The notes: a model not told the origin generated them from the sequence alone. A stretch of 8,813 nucleotides of DNA from Chloroflexota bacterium (GCA_005882715.1 VBEI01000117.1:1-8813); one strand, 5' to 3'. Numbered from the stretch's first letter, positions 1-6,155 are shown. Numbers and translations are program-made.

Positions 1-80
1 TTTCACAATCCCAGTCGCCTGGCTTCCACCCCGGACCATAACGGAGCATTCATCGAGCGCGTCACTGCGCCGAGATGCTC

Positions 81-680
81 CTACGGCCCCGTAACCGTGG
101 CCTGATCGACGGTCGGCGTGGCCGGCGCATAGAGGCGCCGCGCGCGGACGGCGTCACGCCGGCCGTAGCGGGCAAGCGCCCGCTGGAATTCCGCGAGGCG
201 CTCCTGGCCCCAGAGGAGATACTCGCGCCAGACGTCGCGGCCGCCGACGTTCACGCGGTTGGTCGAGAAGCTCGCCCACTCGAGGGCGGCGTATGCGGCT
301 GCGCCGCCGGCGATGACGTCCTCGAAGCGCGCGGGCACGGTCGAGCCGCTGCCGTCGATCGTGTGGAGCTTCGTCCAGAAGACGTTCACGCTTTCGGCCG
401 CTGCCGGCATGCGGTCGGTGAGCAGCGTGAGTGTCGAGAGCCAGACCGAGAAGCGGACGTACGAGGGCGGATACTCGCCGGCCGGGTACTCGACGGCCTC
501 AATGGCGACGAGGTCGGTCAGCGCCGCGATCGATAGCTCGCGGCTGCCCGCCGTCGTCGTCAGAGTCGTCTTCGCCTCCAGCGGGACGGCGAGGCTGAAC
601 TCGCGCGCAGTGCGTTGAATGTGGCGGTCGAGTTCGCCGTCCGTCCAGCGATAGTTGGCGGAGTCTTTTGTGAAAGACAA
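81..680 (-). CDS. Phage head-tail adaptor/connector-like protein (prophage remnant)
   Basis: A 199-residue protein starting at a TTG (678-680) that reads MSFTKDSANYRW. It is soluble, with no signal peptide or membrane segment. An N-terminal helix region (about 10-30, WTDGELDRHIQ) is followed by a beta-rich part (35-75) and a helical C-terminal half containing NVFWTKLHT (about 100), an Ala-rich helix, the segment NRVNVGGRDVWREY and a last helix LAEFQRALARYGRR. This layout recalls the small adaptor/connector proteins of tailed-phage and prophage heads, which join portal to tail. I recognise it by general resemblance, not by a diagnostic motif. The start overlaps a secreted-protein ORF in another frame, and the only ribosome site is a weak GGGGG run. 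No capsid, portal or terminase gene lies beside it in the window, so it may be an orphan remnant or the edge of a prophage continuing beyond position 1. The coding call is solid; the function is tentative. Confidence 0.7.
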   Translation of the reverse strand: MSFTKDSANYRWTDGELDRHIQRTAREFSLAVPLEAKTTLTTTAGSRELSIAALTDLVAIEAVEYPAGEYPPSYVRFSVWLSTLTLLTDRMPAAAESVNVFWTKLHTIDGSGSTVPARFEDVIAGGAAAYAALEWASFSTNRVNVGGRDVWREYLLWGQERLAEFQRALARYGRRDAVRARRLYAPATPTVDQATVTGP

Positions 681-988
681 AACGAAGCCCCCGGAGCGAA
701 TCCATTCGGGAAATGGAACCCGGGGCCGGGACCGCCGGGGATGGCTGCTCCTTGTCCCGCGACCGCCTGACCGACTACGCCGCCCGACGGCGGCCAGTCA
801 ATGTTAGCGCTCCCAATGCCGGTGACGTAATCGCCCACAATGTGCTGGCCGTGAACGGCGACGTCGAGAGTGCCGGAGCAAGTGGGATCAGCCGCAGAGG
901 CGGCATTGGGGCCGCCGAGAGCGAAAATCGCCAGAAGCAGGCCCGCGCCGGCGGCGAATACGGTCACCGTCAACAGTGTTGATGGCAT
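560..988 (-). CDS. Small secreted protein, probably 3'-truncated at a junction with the phage gene
   Basis: The ORF starts at ATG 986-988 with GGGGAG (995-1000) six bases upstream, so that start is better than the further-upstream in-frame one. It encodes 142 residues. There is a clear signal peptide at about 1-32 (MPSTLLTVTVFAAGAG, then AASA before ADPTCSG), so the product is exported. The mature part (33-105) is Gly/Pro/Val-rich with two cysteines (C37, C104) and ends in GFHFPNGFAPGASFC. From about residue 105 the composition switches abruptly to a basic tail ending RWRRRRL, which is the out-of-frame reading of the phage adaptor gene. I infer that the native C-terminus has been lost by recombination and that the last ~38 codons are not native. 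The function of the exported domain is unknown. It is probably the last gene of a minus-strand series of independent exported or enzyme genes. Confidence 0.6.
   Translation of the reverse strand: MPSTLLTVTVFAAGAGLLLAIFALGGPNAASAADPTCSGTLDVAVHGQHIVGDYVTGIGSANIDWPPSGGVVGQAVAGQGAAIPGGPGPGFHFPNGFAPGASFCLSQKTPPTIAGRTANSTATFNALRASSASPSRWRRRRL
660..690. other. Probable recombination junction between a host gene and phage DNA
   Basis: Around here plausible coding passes from the secreted-protein frame (upstream on the minus strand) to the adaptor frame (downstream), with the two open frames overlapping by about 120 bp. The secreted-protein frame loses its character after its second cysteine, at the same place where the adaptor frame begins at a non-ATG codon. 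No target duplication or repeat was obvious at the point itself. The junction is inferred from the change in protein character, not seen as a sequence signature. Confidence 0.4.
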
Positions 989-994
989 CTTTTT

Positions 995-1000
995 CTCCCC
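995..1000 (-). promoter_or_regulatory. Shine-Dalgarno site deciding the secreted-protein start
   Basis: GGGGAG on the minus strand, six bases before ATG 988. It favours this start over the longer reading that begins at 1108, which has no comparable site and would add a non-signal-like leader ahead of the signal peptide. Confidence 0.6.
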
Positions 1001-1042
1001 TTCGATAGCCCTGACTAGGGTATGACTCGTTCGATAAAGCAG

Positions 1043-1071
1043 AGTTTGCGCTGGCCGCGAGTTATTGTCAA
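1043..1071 (-). promoter_or_regulatory. Candidate weak promoter for the secreted-protein gene
   Basis: A perfect TTGACA -35 (1066-1071 on the minus strand) is followed at 17 bp by CAAACT (1043-1048), a poor -10 with three of six matches. It lies about 55 bases upstream of the start codon, between the methyltransferase stop and the secreted gene. Only the -35 is convincing. Confidence 0.3.
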
Positions 1072-1182
1072 GTGCCGGCGCAAGAGTGCGACCTCGCGTA
1101 GGCGGCAACGCCGTCCGCGCGCCGTTTGTACGCGCCGGCGGCGCCGTTCGGACCAGACGGCGGTCACGGGGCCGCCCTAGTT

Positions 1183-1977
1183 CTATCGCCGCTCGGCTAG
1201 GGCGAAGACTCGTCCGCGATAGATCTCCCGCTGCAGCGTCACCGTCATCTCGCTCAGCATCGCCGCTGTTGCAACTTCACCCATCTCCCGGCGCAGTGCC
1301 TGTTGGGCCTCGATAACCCCGCCGTAGGCCGCGAGAAGCCGCTGGTGCCAGTGCGGAGTCTGTTCGTAGGTGAGCACTCGAAAGCTCGCCTCCTTTAGGA
1401 GCGGGCGGTAGTCGTCCACGGGGTCCTCGCCGATAATCGGAAGGTCGCGGCTGCGTTCCGGGTCCAGCTCGAACGCGAAGAACGCCAGCCTGCCACCGGG
1501 TCGCACGAGGCGGGCGAACTCGCGGATCGCGGCGCGCTTGTCGGGGGCGTACTGTAGGGCGTCGACGCTCATCGCAGCATCCATCGACGCGGTCTTCAGG
1601 CCGGTCTCCGCGAAGCTGCCGGACTGAAACCACGCAACCGAGTTCAGCCCTGCGGCCTCTGCCCGCTCGGCCGCCCGTGCGACCGCTACTCTGGAGAAGT
1701 CAACACCCACAAGCCGAGCGCCCGTTTCCCGCGCGACCCATAGTCCCGGCCCGCCCATCCCGCAGGCGAGGTCCGCGAACGTCGACCCCTCGGAGAGCCG
1801 CAGTGCGCCGGCCAAGTGCCGGAGGTCCTCAAGCGTGATGAAGCTAATGTGAGAGAAGGCATCGGGATAGTCCTGGCCCGCTGCGTGCTCCTTCCAGAGG
1901 CTGAGGAAGGTAGGGCTGCGCGGCATCACCTCGTAGACGGCGTCGTACCCTTGGGCGACGACCGATGGTTGGCTCAT
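1183..1977 (-). CDS. SAM-dependent class I methyltransferase
   Basis: A 264-residue cytosolic enzyme starting MSQPSVVAQGYDAVYE. The class I Rossmann methyltransferase signature is complete: motif I DLACGMGGPG (69-78, the glycine-rich SAM loop), motif II VGVDFS (90-95, acidic residue for the SAM ribose), motif IV MDAAMSVDALQY (132-143) and the LVRPGGRLAF strand-turn (157-166). It should move a methyl group from SAM to a small molecule. The order resembles the UbiE/sterol or polyketide methyltransferase type, but the N-terminal 50 and C-terminal 80 residues, which set substrate choice, are not diagnostic. An upstream in-frame extension to 2037 is rejected because it would cross the promoter and hairpin. 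The gene sits alone: the CHRD gene upstream is separated by a hairpin, and the secreted-protein gene downstream has its own leader. The substrate is unknown. Confidence 0.88.
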   Translation of the reverse strand: MSQPSVVAQGYDAVYEVMPRSPTFLSLWKEHAAGQDYPDAFSHISFITLEDLRHLAGALRLSEGSTFADLACGMGGPGLWVARETGARLVGVDFSRVAVARAAERAEAAGLNSVAWFQSGSFAETGLKTASMDAAMSVDALQYAPDKRAAIREFARLVRPGGRLAFFAFELDPERSRDLPIIGEDPVDDYRPLLKEASFRVLTYEQTPHWHQRLLAAYGGVIEAQQALRREMGEVATAAMLSEMTVTLQREIYRGRVFALAERR

Positions 1978-1986
1978 TGAGCCCTG

Positions 1987-2014
1987 ATTATAGCGGGCGG
2001 CCATTCCGTGTGAA
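1987..2014 (-). promoter_or_regulatory. Strong sigma-70-type promoter of the methyltransferase, near-leaderless
   Basis: On the minus strand TTCACA (2009-2014, five of six to TTGACA), a 16-bp spacer and a perfect TATAAT (1987-1992). Only nine bases separate the -10 from the ATG at 1977, so initiation at the usual distance would fall one or two bases before, or on, the start codon. There is no Shine-Dalgarno sequence in that gap. I infer a leaderless mRNA. Confidence 0.7.
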
Positions 2015-2048
2015 GGCGACCGCCGCGTAGAAAACACGGCGGTCGCCT
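2014..2048. terminator. Perfect 12-bp hairpin, likely CHRD-gene terminator
   Basis: AGGCGACCGCCG (2014-2025) and CGGCGGTCGCCT (2037-2048) are perfect inverted repeats around an 11-base loop. The hairpin lies 34 bases past the CHRD stop and touches the -35 of the methyltransferase promoter. There is no T-run on the exit side for the minus strand, so it may be an imperfect terminator, an mRNA-stabilising hairpin, or an operator-like site. Confidence 0.55.
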
Positions 2049-2081
2049 CGCATTTATTCGATTATCGTTCGTGGCGCGGCC

Positions 2082-2648
2082 TTAATCGTCCTCGTGGTGG
2101 CCGTTGCCGTCGCCGTTGTCGCCGTCTGAGTGGATCTGGCCGCGGATCTCACCCGCCGGATGGGCAACGGTGTGAACGTTTGCATAGGTCCGCCCCTGGG
2201 CCATCGCATCGGCGATCTCCGCGAGGGTGGAGCCGCAGGCCGTGTTCGTGATGTTGGCGTCCGTCGCCGTCGCATCCCCGATCCAGTTGCCGTCCACATC
2301 CCAGCCCTTGTCGTGGAACCCGCCCAGGAAGATGATGATCGGCCCGTTCTGGCCCTCAGGCGCGCAGTGGATGTGGGCTTGCTGGACGCGCTGGCCGTTC
2401 TCGACGGAGAGATCGAAGTGCAATTCCGTCTTTCCGCGGTTGAACTCGAACTCGGCCTTGCCGCTGGTGTTGGTGCTGACCGGCGGCACCTCCTCGCTGC
2501 CGTGCAGGCGGGCCTCGAACTGTGGTCCACCGTGGTCATTGTCCGCGGTGACCGAGCCGGCCACTCCGGGGAGGACGAGCGTTCCGAGAGCGGCGACCGT
2601 GAGCACGGCGGCGAGCACTCCGAGCGTGGTCAGATAAGCATTGCGCAT
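2082..2648 (-). CDS. Secreted CHRD-domain protein
   Basis: 188 residues from ATG 2646-2648, with GGAGG (2654-2658) five bases upstream. Residues 1 to about 30 form a signal peptide (MRNAYLTTLGVLAAVLTVAA core). Residues about 43-173 match a CHRD domain, the beta-rich module named after chordin: FEARLHGSEEVPPV (44-57), AHIHCAPEGQNGPII (91-105) and the hallmark YANVHTVAHPAGEIRGQI (155-172). C95 and C138 could form a disulfide. The last 16 residues are an Asp/Gly/His tail (DGDNGDGNGHHEDD) that could bind a metal. CHRD proteins are extracellular in bacteria and their biochemical role is not settled. No lipobox or cell-wall sorting signal is present, so release or loose surface association is expected. 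Transcription runs toward the hairpin at 2014-2048. The domain call is firm. Confidence 0.92.
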   Translation of the reverse strand: MRNAYLTTLGVLAAVLTVAALGTLVLPGVAGSVTADNDHGGPQFEARLHGSEEVPPVSTNTSGKAEFEFNRGKTELHFDLSVENGQRVQQAHIHCAPEGQNGPIIIFLGGFHDKGWDVDGNWIGDATATDANITNTACGSTLAEIADAMAQGRTYANVHTVAHPAGEIRGQIHSDGDNGDGNGHHEDD

Positions 2649-2801
2649 GAGGACCTCCTCTCGTGGGGTAAATGCTTGACGCGCGTTATACGACTGATAC
2701 TAGGGCGCGGTTCTCAGAAAACCGGCCGCCGCGAATAAACAACGTCTCGCAATTCGTGGGCTCGGTGCGGGCTCGCTGGCGCTCGCCCGAAGTGAGAAGA
2801 A

Positions 2802-2818
2802 CTGGGGGACACCCCCAG
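2802..2818. repeat. Perfect GC-rich hairpin (7-bp stem, 3-base loop)
   Basis: CTGGGGG-ACA-CCCCCAG is a perfect inverted repeat. It continues into a second C-run (CCCCCGGCCC at 2820-2829) that could offer an alternative pairing with the same G-run. It is not next to the end of any gene, which fits a mobile-repeat (REP-like) remnant better than a terminator. Confidence 0.5.
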
Positions 2819-2837
2819 ACCCCCGGCCCAGCGGCGC

Positions 2838-2920
2838 TTATGTTCATTCTGAGCGGCGACACCGGTTGAGCGCGGAACCACGCCTCTTCGCGAAGGAATC
2901 TGGCGGAGCGGCAGGACGCG
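2838..2920. repeat. Decayed dispersed intergenic repeat (tentative)
   Basis: The segment opens with GTTCATTCTGAGCGGCGA and later reads CGCGAAGGAATCTGGCGGAG. This resembles the TCATTCTGAGCG...GCGAAGAATCT pattern that recurs between genes in many environmental bacterial genomes, here interrupted by about 35 bases. Recognition is from memory of the pattern; only one copy lies in the window. Confidence 0.35.
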
Positions 2921-3082
2921 GGCGCGGCGAGAGCTAGGGCCGGAATCCCCCCTTTGAGGATGAGTAGGGACAGCTCCTCGCGTCCTTCCACAGAACCCGG
3001 GCGAGCGGAGGCCGAAACGCGAGCGCGCAGTTGTTACGGTTCTGAAATGCCGGCGGCGTAGAGAAACCAGCTCTGCGCGGGC

Positions 3083-3088
3083 TATAAT
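3083..3088 (+). promoter_or_regulatory. Candidate -10 box of the secreted gene at 3136
   Basis: A perfect TATAAT lies 47 bases before the TTG start, giving an expected leader of about 40 bases that contains the ribosome site. No good -35 is visible at 16-18 bp (AGAGAA at 3060-3065), so it may need an activator or an alternative sigma factor. Confidence 0.45.
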
Positions 3089-3124
3089 TCCGGCCAGCCA
3101 ACCTGCCTTGATAGCAACCTTACC

Positions 3125-3129
3125 GGAGG
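3125..3129 (+). promoter_or_regulatory. Ribosome binding site fixing a TTG start
   Basis: GGAGG lies six bases before TTG 3136-3138 and is the reason to accept this rare start codon. No ATG occurs at the beginning of the signal peptide. Confidence 0.7.
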
Positions 3130-3135
3130 TGCGAC

Positions 3136-3642
3136 TTGTTGCGGTATTTTCCCTTATTGCTGCTTGCCTGCGCGCTTGCGCTCATCTCTCTGAGAGCGCC
3201 GGCGCCGGCTAACGCGGTGGCGGTCCCCGATTACGTGACGACAGGCGGCTGGTTCACCGAGCCACCGAGCGTCATAAATGACCCCAACAATAAGGTGAAC
3301 TTCGGAGCCGTGCTTCAGTGCGACGCTCCGTTTGACCAGCCGAACCAGCTGATCGTTCACTACGGCGACCAGGCGGAGTTCAAGCTCGAGACGCTGACCT
3401 CAGCCACCTGCACGCTGAACAACCCGAATGACGCGAACTCGGGCGGGCGATACCGGGGCACCGGCACCGGCACCTGCAACGGCGGGCCGGCGACTGCATT
3501 GACGATTGGGTTCGACGACGCCGGCCAGGGCAATCCCAATGATAGCGCCCGCTTCACGATCACCAGCACGGTGCCGGGCTGCACGTTCGCAGTCTTCGGG
3601 ACGACGCTGGAGGGAGGGCAGATCACCCTGCACGCCCACTAG
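3136..3642 (+). CDS. Small secreted protein of unknown function, resembling a Post-COAP-1-type domain
   Basis: 168 residues starting at TTG. Residues 1-27 are a signal peptide (MLRYFPLLLLACALAL, cleavage likely after PANA). The mature part is an all-beta-looking, Asn/Gly/Thr-rich domain. It contains GGWFTEPPS near its start, NKVNFGAVLQCD, LIVHYGDQAEFKLE, GGRYRGTGTGTC, IGFDDAGQGNPNDSARF and a final GGQITLHAH. The spacing of a GGGWF-like start, an F-G-x-V-x-x-C strand, a Y/H-x-D segment, a G-T-G turn and a D-x-G-x-x-D-x-F repeat resembles the exported Post-COAP-1-like domains of actinobacteria and Chloroflexi, but I cannot confirm the family by eye. Three or four cysteines could pair outside the cell. 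It has its own promoter and is followed by hairpins, so it is probably monocistronic. Confidence 0.8.
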   Translation: MLRYFPLLLLACALALISLRAPAPANAVAVPDYVTTGGWFTEPPSVINDPNNKVNFGAVLQCDAPFDQPNQLIVHYGDQAEFKLETLTSATCTLNNPNDANSGGRYRGTGTGTCNGGPATALTIGFDDAGQGNPNDSARFTITSTVPGCTFAVFGTTLEGGQITLHAH

Positions 3643-3653
3643 GCCGCATCTGG

Positions 3654-3678
3654 CGAGCCCCGCCGATTTCGCGGCTCG
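3654..3678 (+). terminator. Short hairpin after the secreted-protein gene
   Basis: CGAGCC (3654-3659) pairs with GGCTCG (3673-3678), with two further G-C pairs after one mismatch. It begins 12 bases after the stop codon. There is no T-run, so it is a weak terminator candidate. Confidence 0.35.
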
Positions 3679-3698
3679 ACCTGAATGACGACCACGGA

Positions 3699-3745
3699 GC
3701 GCGCCCTCCTGCCATGCGCGTGACACCGTGCAGGAGAGGGCGCGC
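3699..3745. terminator. Strong GC-rich hairpin upstream of the phage tail gene
   Basis: GCGCGCCCTCCTGC (3699-3712) pairs with GCAGGAGAGGGCGCGC (3730-3745). All 14 bases of the left arm pair, with a two-base GA bulge in the right arm and a 17-base loop. It separates the secreted-protein gene from the tail-protein gene and would stop or slow read-through. No T-tract follows, so it could also be a structural or attachment-type repeat. Confidence 0.5.
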
Positions 3746-3814
3746 GTCAGATCGCGGTGAGTGCCATTTGCCTCTTAGAAATCGCATGCTGATTGCCCTA
3801 CGCTGGGAGTCACG

Positions 3815-5788
3815 ATGCGCACACTATCCGCCGGGGTCCTCGCGGCTCAACGAGGTAGCTCGGCCGTCCCGTACCTGAAGGTCACAATCTCAGACCGCAT
3901 CGGCGGCATCCGGAGACTGGCGTTCTCGCGCCTGTACTCCGAAAGCGAGCCGGACAGCTATCACGCGGCAGCCATCCCGGGCGACGGCTCGCTTCTGCGA
4001 TCGCGCGTGGCAGGCGGTCGCCTCTACTATCAGCGCGTGGCGAACCCGGGCCCGAGCAGCAACTTCGCCTCGTGGACGGACCTCGAGGCGGCAGCGAACG
4101 CCGGCGTCGCGCTCTGCGCCGACGGCTCGCGCGCGCTGCTGTTCTTCGTCGACCCCGTTGGGACCATCCTCAAGGTACGCGAGAGCATGGACAACGGCTC
4201 GACACTCGGCGCGGCCGTGACTGTCGGCACGGCGTCCGGCGCCGTCGGCTGGCTCGCCGCGGATGTCAAGGCGAACGGCGATGCGCTCCTGATCTACTCC
4301 ATAGGCGCGACGGTCTTCTCGGTGAAGCGCACGAGCGGCTCGTGGGGCGCGCCCGCTGCGTGGACGAATAGCGCTGCCTCCATATCGGGCCTCGCCTGCT
4401 ACTACCAGGGCGACTGGAACGCCGCTGTCTGCGGCACGAACGCGGCCGGCGACGCCTTCGCCTGGACGTCCATCTTCGGCGATGGCTTCTCGCAGGCCTC
4501 GAATACGTGGTCGCCGCTACGCGAGGTGACCCGCGCCAGCGCCGGCTCAAACGTCAGCTTTCGCGCTCCCTTCCTCTCTCCGCCGGACACCTATCGCCTG
4601 ACGTTCGTGGAGAAGTACACCGGCAGCGCGGCTTACAACCGGCCCTACCACAGCTACTCGCCGGCGACGGCCGATTTCGCCTCTAACTTCTGGCGCGAGC
4701 CCGTGCCGTTCGACCTGACGAGCGACTTCGGCCAGGCAATCGCGTTCAGCGCCACGGCCGCTTGGATAACCACTCCTTCGGGAGTCTGGACGGCCAGCCT
4801 TACGGCGCCTCTGCTGGACGTAACGGCCGACGTAGTCGAGGCGGCGATGGACGACCGGCCATTAGGGGGCCGCTGCCGCATCGTATTGCGAAACGATGGC
4901 GGGCGCTACGCCACCCTGCCGCCGCAGATCAAAGCCGGAGCGGAGATGCGCGTGAGCCCGGGCTACGTGACGGCCAGCAGCACGCAGGTCTCTGATGGCC
5001 CGGCCTACTGGGTCGAGAGCATCGAGAGGCGCTCCTCCAAGGGCGAGGCGACGCTCGTCCTCGAAGCCCGCGACGCCTGGTCGCTGCTCGAGCAATGGGT
5101 CGCGCGGCGGCAGTACACATGGGCCGCGGGCGAGCGCAACGTCTTCGGCATTCTGCAGTTCCTCTTCTCGCGAGCAGGGCTCGAGTTTTCCTCTGCCGGT
5201 AGCAGCGCCGCCGCGGCGAACCAGTATCCAGCTTTCACCGTCCATCCCGGCGATTCGGGCCTGACCGCCGTGCGACGGCTCCTTGCCACAGTCCCGGATG
5301 TAGTCTTCGTGCGCGGCGAGTTCGCGTTCCTGACCGAACCGCTCTCGTCCGAAGCAACGGATTACGCCTACGGAACCCAGACGGGCGCAGCGGACCACGC
5401 GCTTCACGCCGGACGTTACGCAGACGATACGCCGCCGTCGAACCGCGCCCAGGTCTTCGGCAACGCGGTGTTCGGCGAGCGGTTCGATTGGGCCGGGGTT
5501 CAAGCAGTGTACGACAGGCTGCAACAGGTGGACGATCGCAACCTGACGACCGTGGCCCAGGCGGAGACGCGCGCGGACACCGTATTGCGCACAGCCGCGA
5601 TCGACGGAATGAGCGGCGAGATCACCGTGCCCGTGAACTGCGGCCAGGAGCTGTACGACGTTATCGAAGTCACGGACGCCGGGGCTGGGCTCTCGGCGGC
5701 GCGGCGACGCGTGCTCGCAATAGCGATGCGTTACTCGACGGGAAAGCGGCCGGTGTACGAGCAGCGGATCTCGCTCGCCGCCCCATAA
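3815..5788 (+). CDS. Phage tail / baseplate-hub-like protein with propeller-like N-terminal region
   Basis: 657 residues from ATG 3815, with GGAG (3806-3809) upstream. There is no signal peptide or membrane segment. Residues 1-45 are a short strand-rich lead. Residues about 60-330 consist of repeated blade-like units (WTDLEAAANAGVALCADGSRALLFF, VGWLAADVKANGDALLIY and similar), each pairing a hydrophobic strand with a Gly/Asn-Gly turn, suggesting a beta-propeller. From about 331 (TAPLLDVTADVVEA) the protein changes to a segment with RCRIVLRNDGGRY, YWVESIERRSSKGEATLVLEARDAW, a helical part near 440-495 and a C-terminal unit CGQELYDVIEVTD...RRVLAIAMRY ending YEQRISL. This recalls baseplate-hub (T4 gp27/gpD-like) proteins that mount the tail tip. 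The propeller could bind a receptor or carbohydrate; that is inference. It is a single gene with no other tail genes beside it, so it is an orphan remnant or a domesticated gene. Confidence 0.65.
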   Translation: MRTLSAGVLAAQRGSSAVPYLKVTISDRIGGIRRLAFSRLYSESEPDSYHAAAIPGDGSLLRSRVAGGRLYYQRVANPGPSSNFASWTDLEAAANAGVALCADGSRALLFFVDPVGTILKVRESMDNGSTLGAAVTVGTASGAVGWLAADVKANGDALLIYSIGATVFSVKRTSGSWGAPAAWTNSAASISGLACYYQGDWNAAVCGTNAAGDAFAWTSIFGDGFSQASNTWSPLREVTRASAGSNVSFRAPFLSPPDTYRLTFVEKYTGSAAYNRPYHSYSPATADFASNFWREPVPFDLTSDFGQAIAFSATAAWITTPSGVWTASLTAPLLDVTADVVEAAMDDRPLGGRCRIVLRNDGGRYATLPPQIKAGAEMRVSPGYVTASSTQVSDGPAYWVESIERRSSKGEATLVLEARDAWSLLEQWVARRQYTWAAGERNVFGILQFLFSRAGLEFSSAGSSAAAANQYPAFTVHPGDSGLTAVRRLLATVPDVVFVRGEFAFLTEPLSSEATDYAYGTQTGAADHALHAGRYADDTPPSNRAQVFGNAVFGERFDWAGVQAVYDRLQQVDDRNLTTVAQAETRADTVLRTAAIDGMSGEITVPVNCGQELYDVIEVTDAGAGLSAARRRVLAIAMRYSTGKRPVYEQRISLAAP

Positions 5789-5812
5789 ACGGATGCGCTC
5801 CTGCCCACCCAG

Positions 5813-5865
5813 GGAGGTGCCTAAATGTGAGAGGTGGTGTATTCTTTAGCGTTTCGAACGTATAG
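5813..5865 (+). pseudogene. Aborted start of a next (phage?) gene
   Basis: GGAGG (5813-5817) stands at ideal spacing from ATG 5825-5827, but the next codon is TGA. The overlapping GTG at 5827-5829 opens only a 12-codon frame ending in TAG. A strong ribosome site this close behind the tail gene implies that a further gene once followed and has been lost or cut away. A very short leader peptide cannot be excluded. Confidence 0.35.
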
Positions 5866-6005
5866 AACCGGCTTCCCACGCGCGCGGCTCAAGGCGAAAC
5901 GGAATATTCGGGCGCACCACCCTCGCCATCGCTCAGCATCTTCGTAGGGGCGAGTCACCCGATATGCGGGTCTCCTCCCGTCGAATGACCCGCTCACCCC
6001 CTCCC

Positions 6006-6074
6006 AAATCGGGCTTCTGCAATCATGGCTGGCGCGCCCTTGCAACGCGCGCTACGCCCTACAATGCCCGATTT
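6006..6074. repeat. 9-bp perfect inverted repeat with 51-bp spacer
   Basis: AAATCGGGC (6006-6014) and GCCCGATTT (6066-6074) are exact reverse complements flanking a 51-bp core that contains GGCGCGCC and CGCGCGC. They could be a pair of operator half-sites, ends of a tiny repeat element, or chance. Confidence 0.35.
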
Positions 6075-6123
6075 AGCCACGCTGCGCCCCGCCTCCCTTT
6101 TGCACGAAATTACACCTCCAAAA

Positions 6124-6155
6124 TTGAGGCGTGAACGGCGCCAAACGGGTAAAAT
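6124..6155 (+). promoter_or_regulatory. Candidate sortase promoter
   Basis: TAAAAT (6150-6155) matches the -10 consensus at five of six bases and lies 42 bases before the TTG start. TTGAGG (6124-6129) is a possible -35, but the 20-bp spacer is too long for a good sigma-70 site. Confidence 0.3.

Larger units (their letters stand above)
2649..3135. other. 487-bp intergenic region with hairpin and repeat-like debris
   Basis: This gap lies between the divergently oriented CHRD gene and the secreted gene at 3136. It holds the CHRD ribosome site and leader (2649-2700), a GC-rich hairpin at 2802-2818, a stretch at 2840-2920 that looks like a decayed dispersed intergenic repeat, and the promoter and ribosome site of the next gene (3083-3129). 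Open frames can be drawn through it, but they translate repeat sequence and lack start signals, so I see no gene. Confidence 0.6.

Noticed and set aside
1..80. Possible start of a further minus-strand phage gene (ATG near 40)
   Set aside because: The few codons available give either an early stop or an open frame with no ribosome site. Too short to judge.
1978..2037. 20-residue N-terminal extension of the methyltransferase
   Set aside because: It would run through the TATAAT promoter and the 12-bp hairpin and has no ribosome site. The protein begins sensibly at MSQPS.
2676..2703. Plus-strand TTGACG...TACTAG promoter-like pair
   Set aside because: The -10 is poor and it would drive transcription into non-coding DNA.
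2054..2738. Other long frames overlapping the CHRD gene on both strands
   Set aside because: They are Arg/Ser/Thr-rich shadows. The CHRD frame has a signal peptide, a ribosome site and domain motifs.
2686..2991. 101-codon minus-strand frame in the intergenic region
   Set aside because: It translates the hairpin and repeat-like sequence, lacks a ribosome site, and has no protein-like patterning.
4862..5524. Long minus-strand open frame (220 codons) opposite the tail gene
   Set aside because: It is an antisense shadow of a high-GC gene: composition is Arg/Ala/Gly-rich, with no ribosome site and no recognisable motifs.
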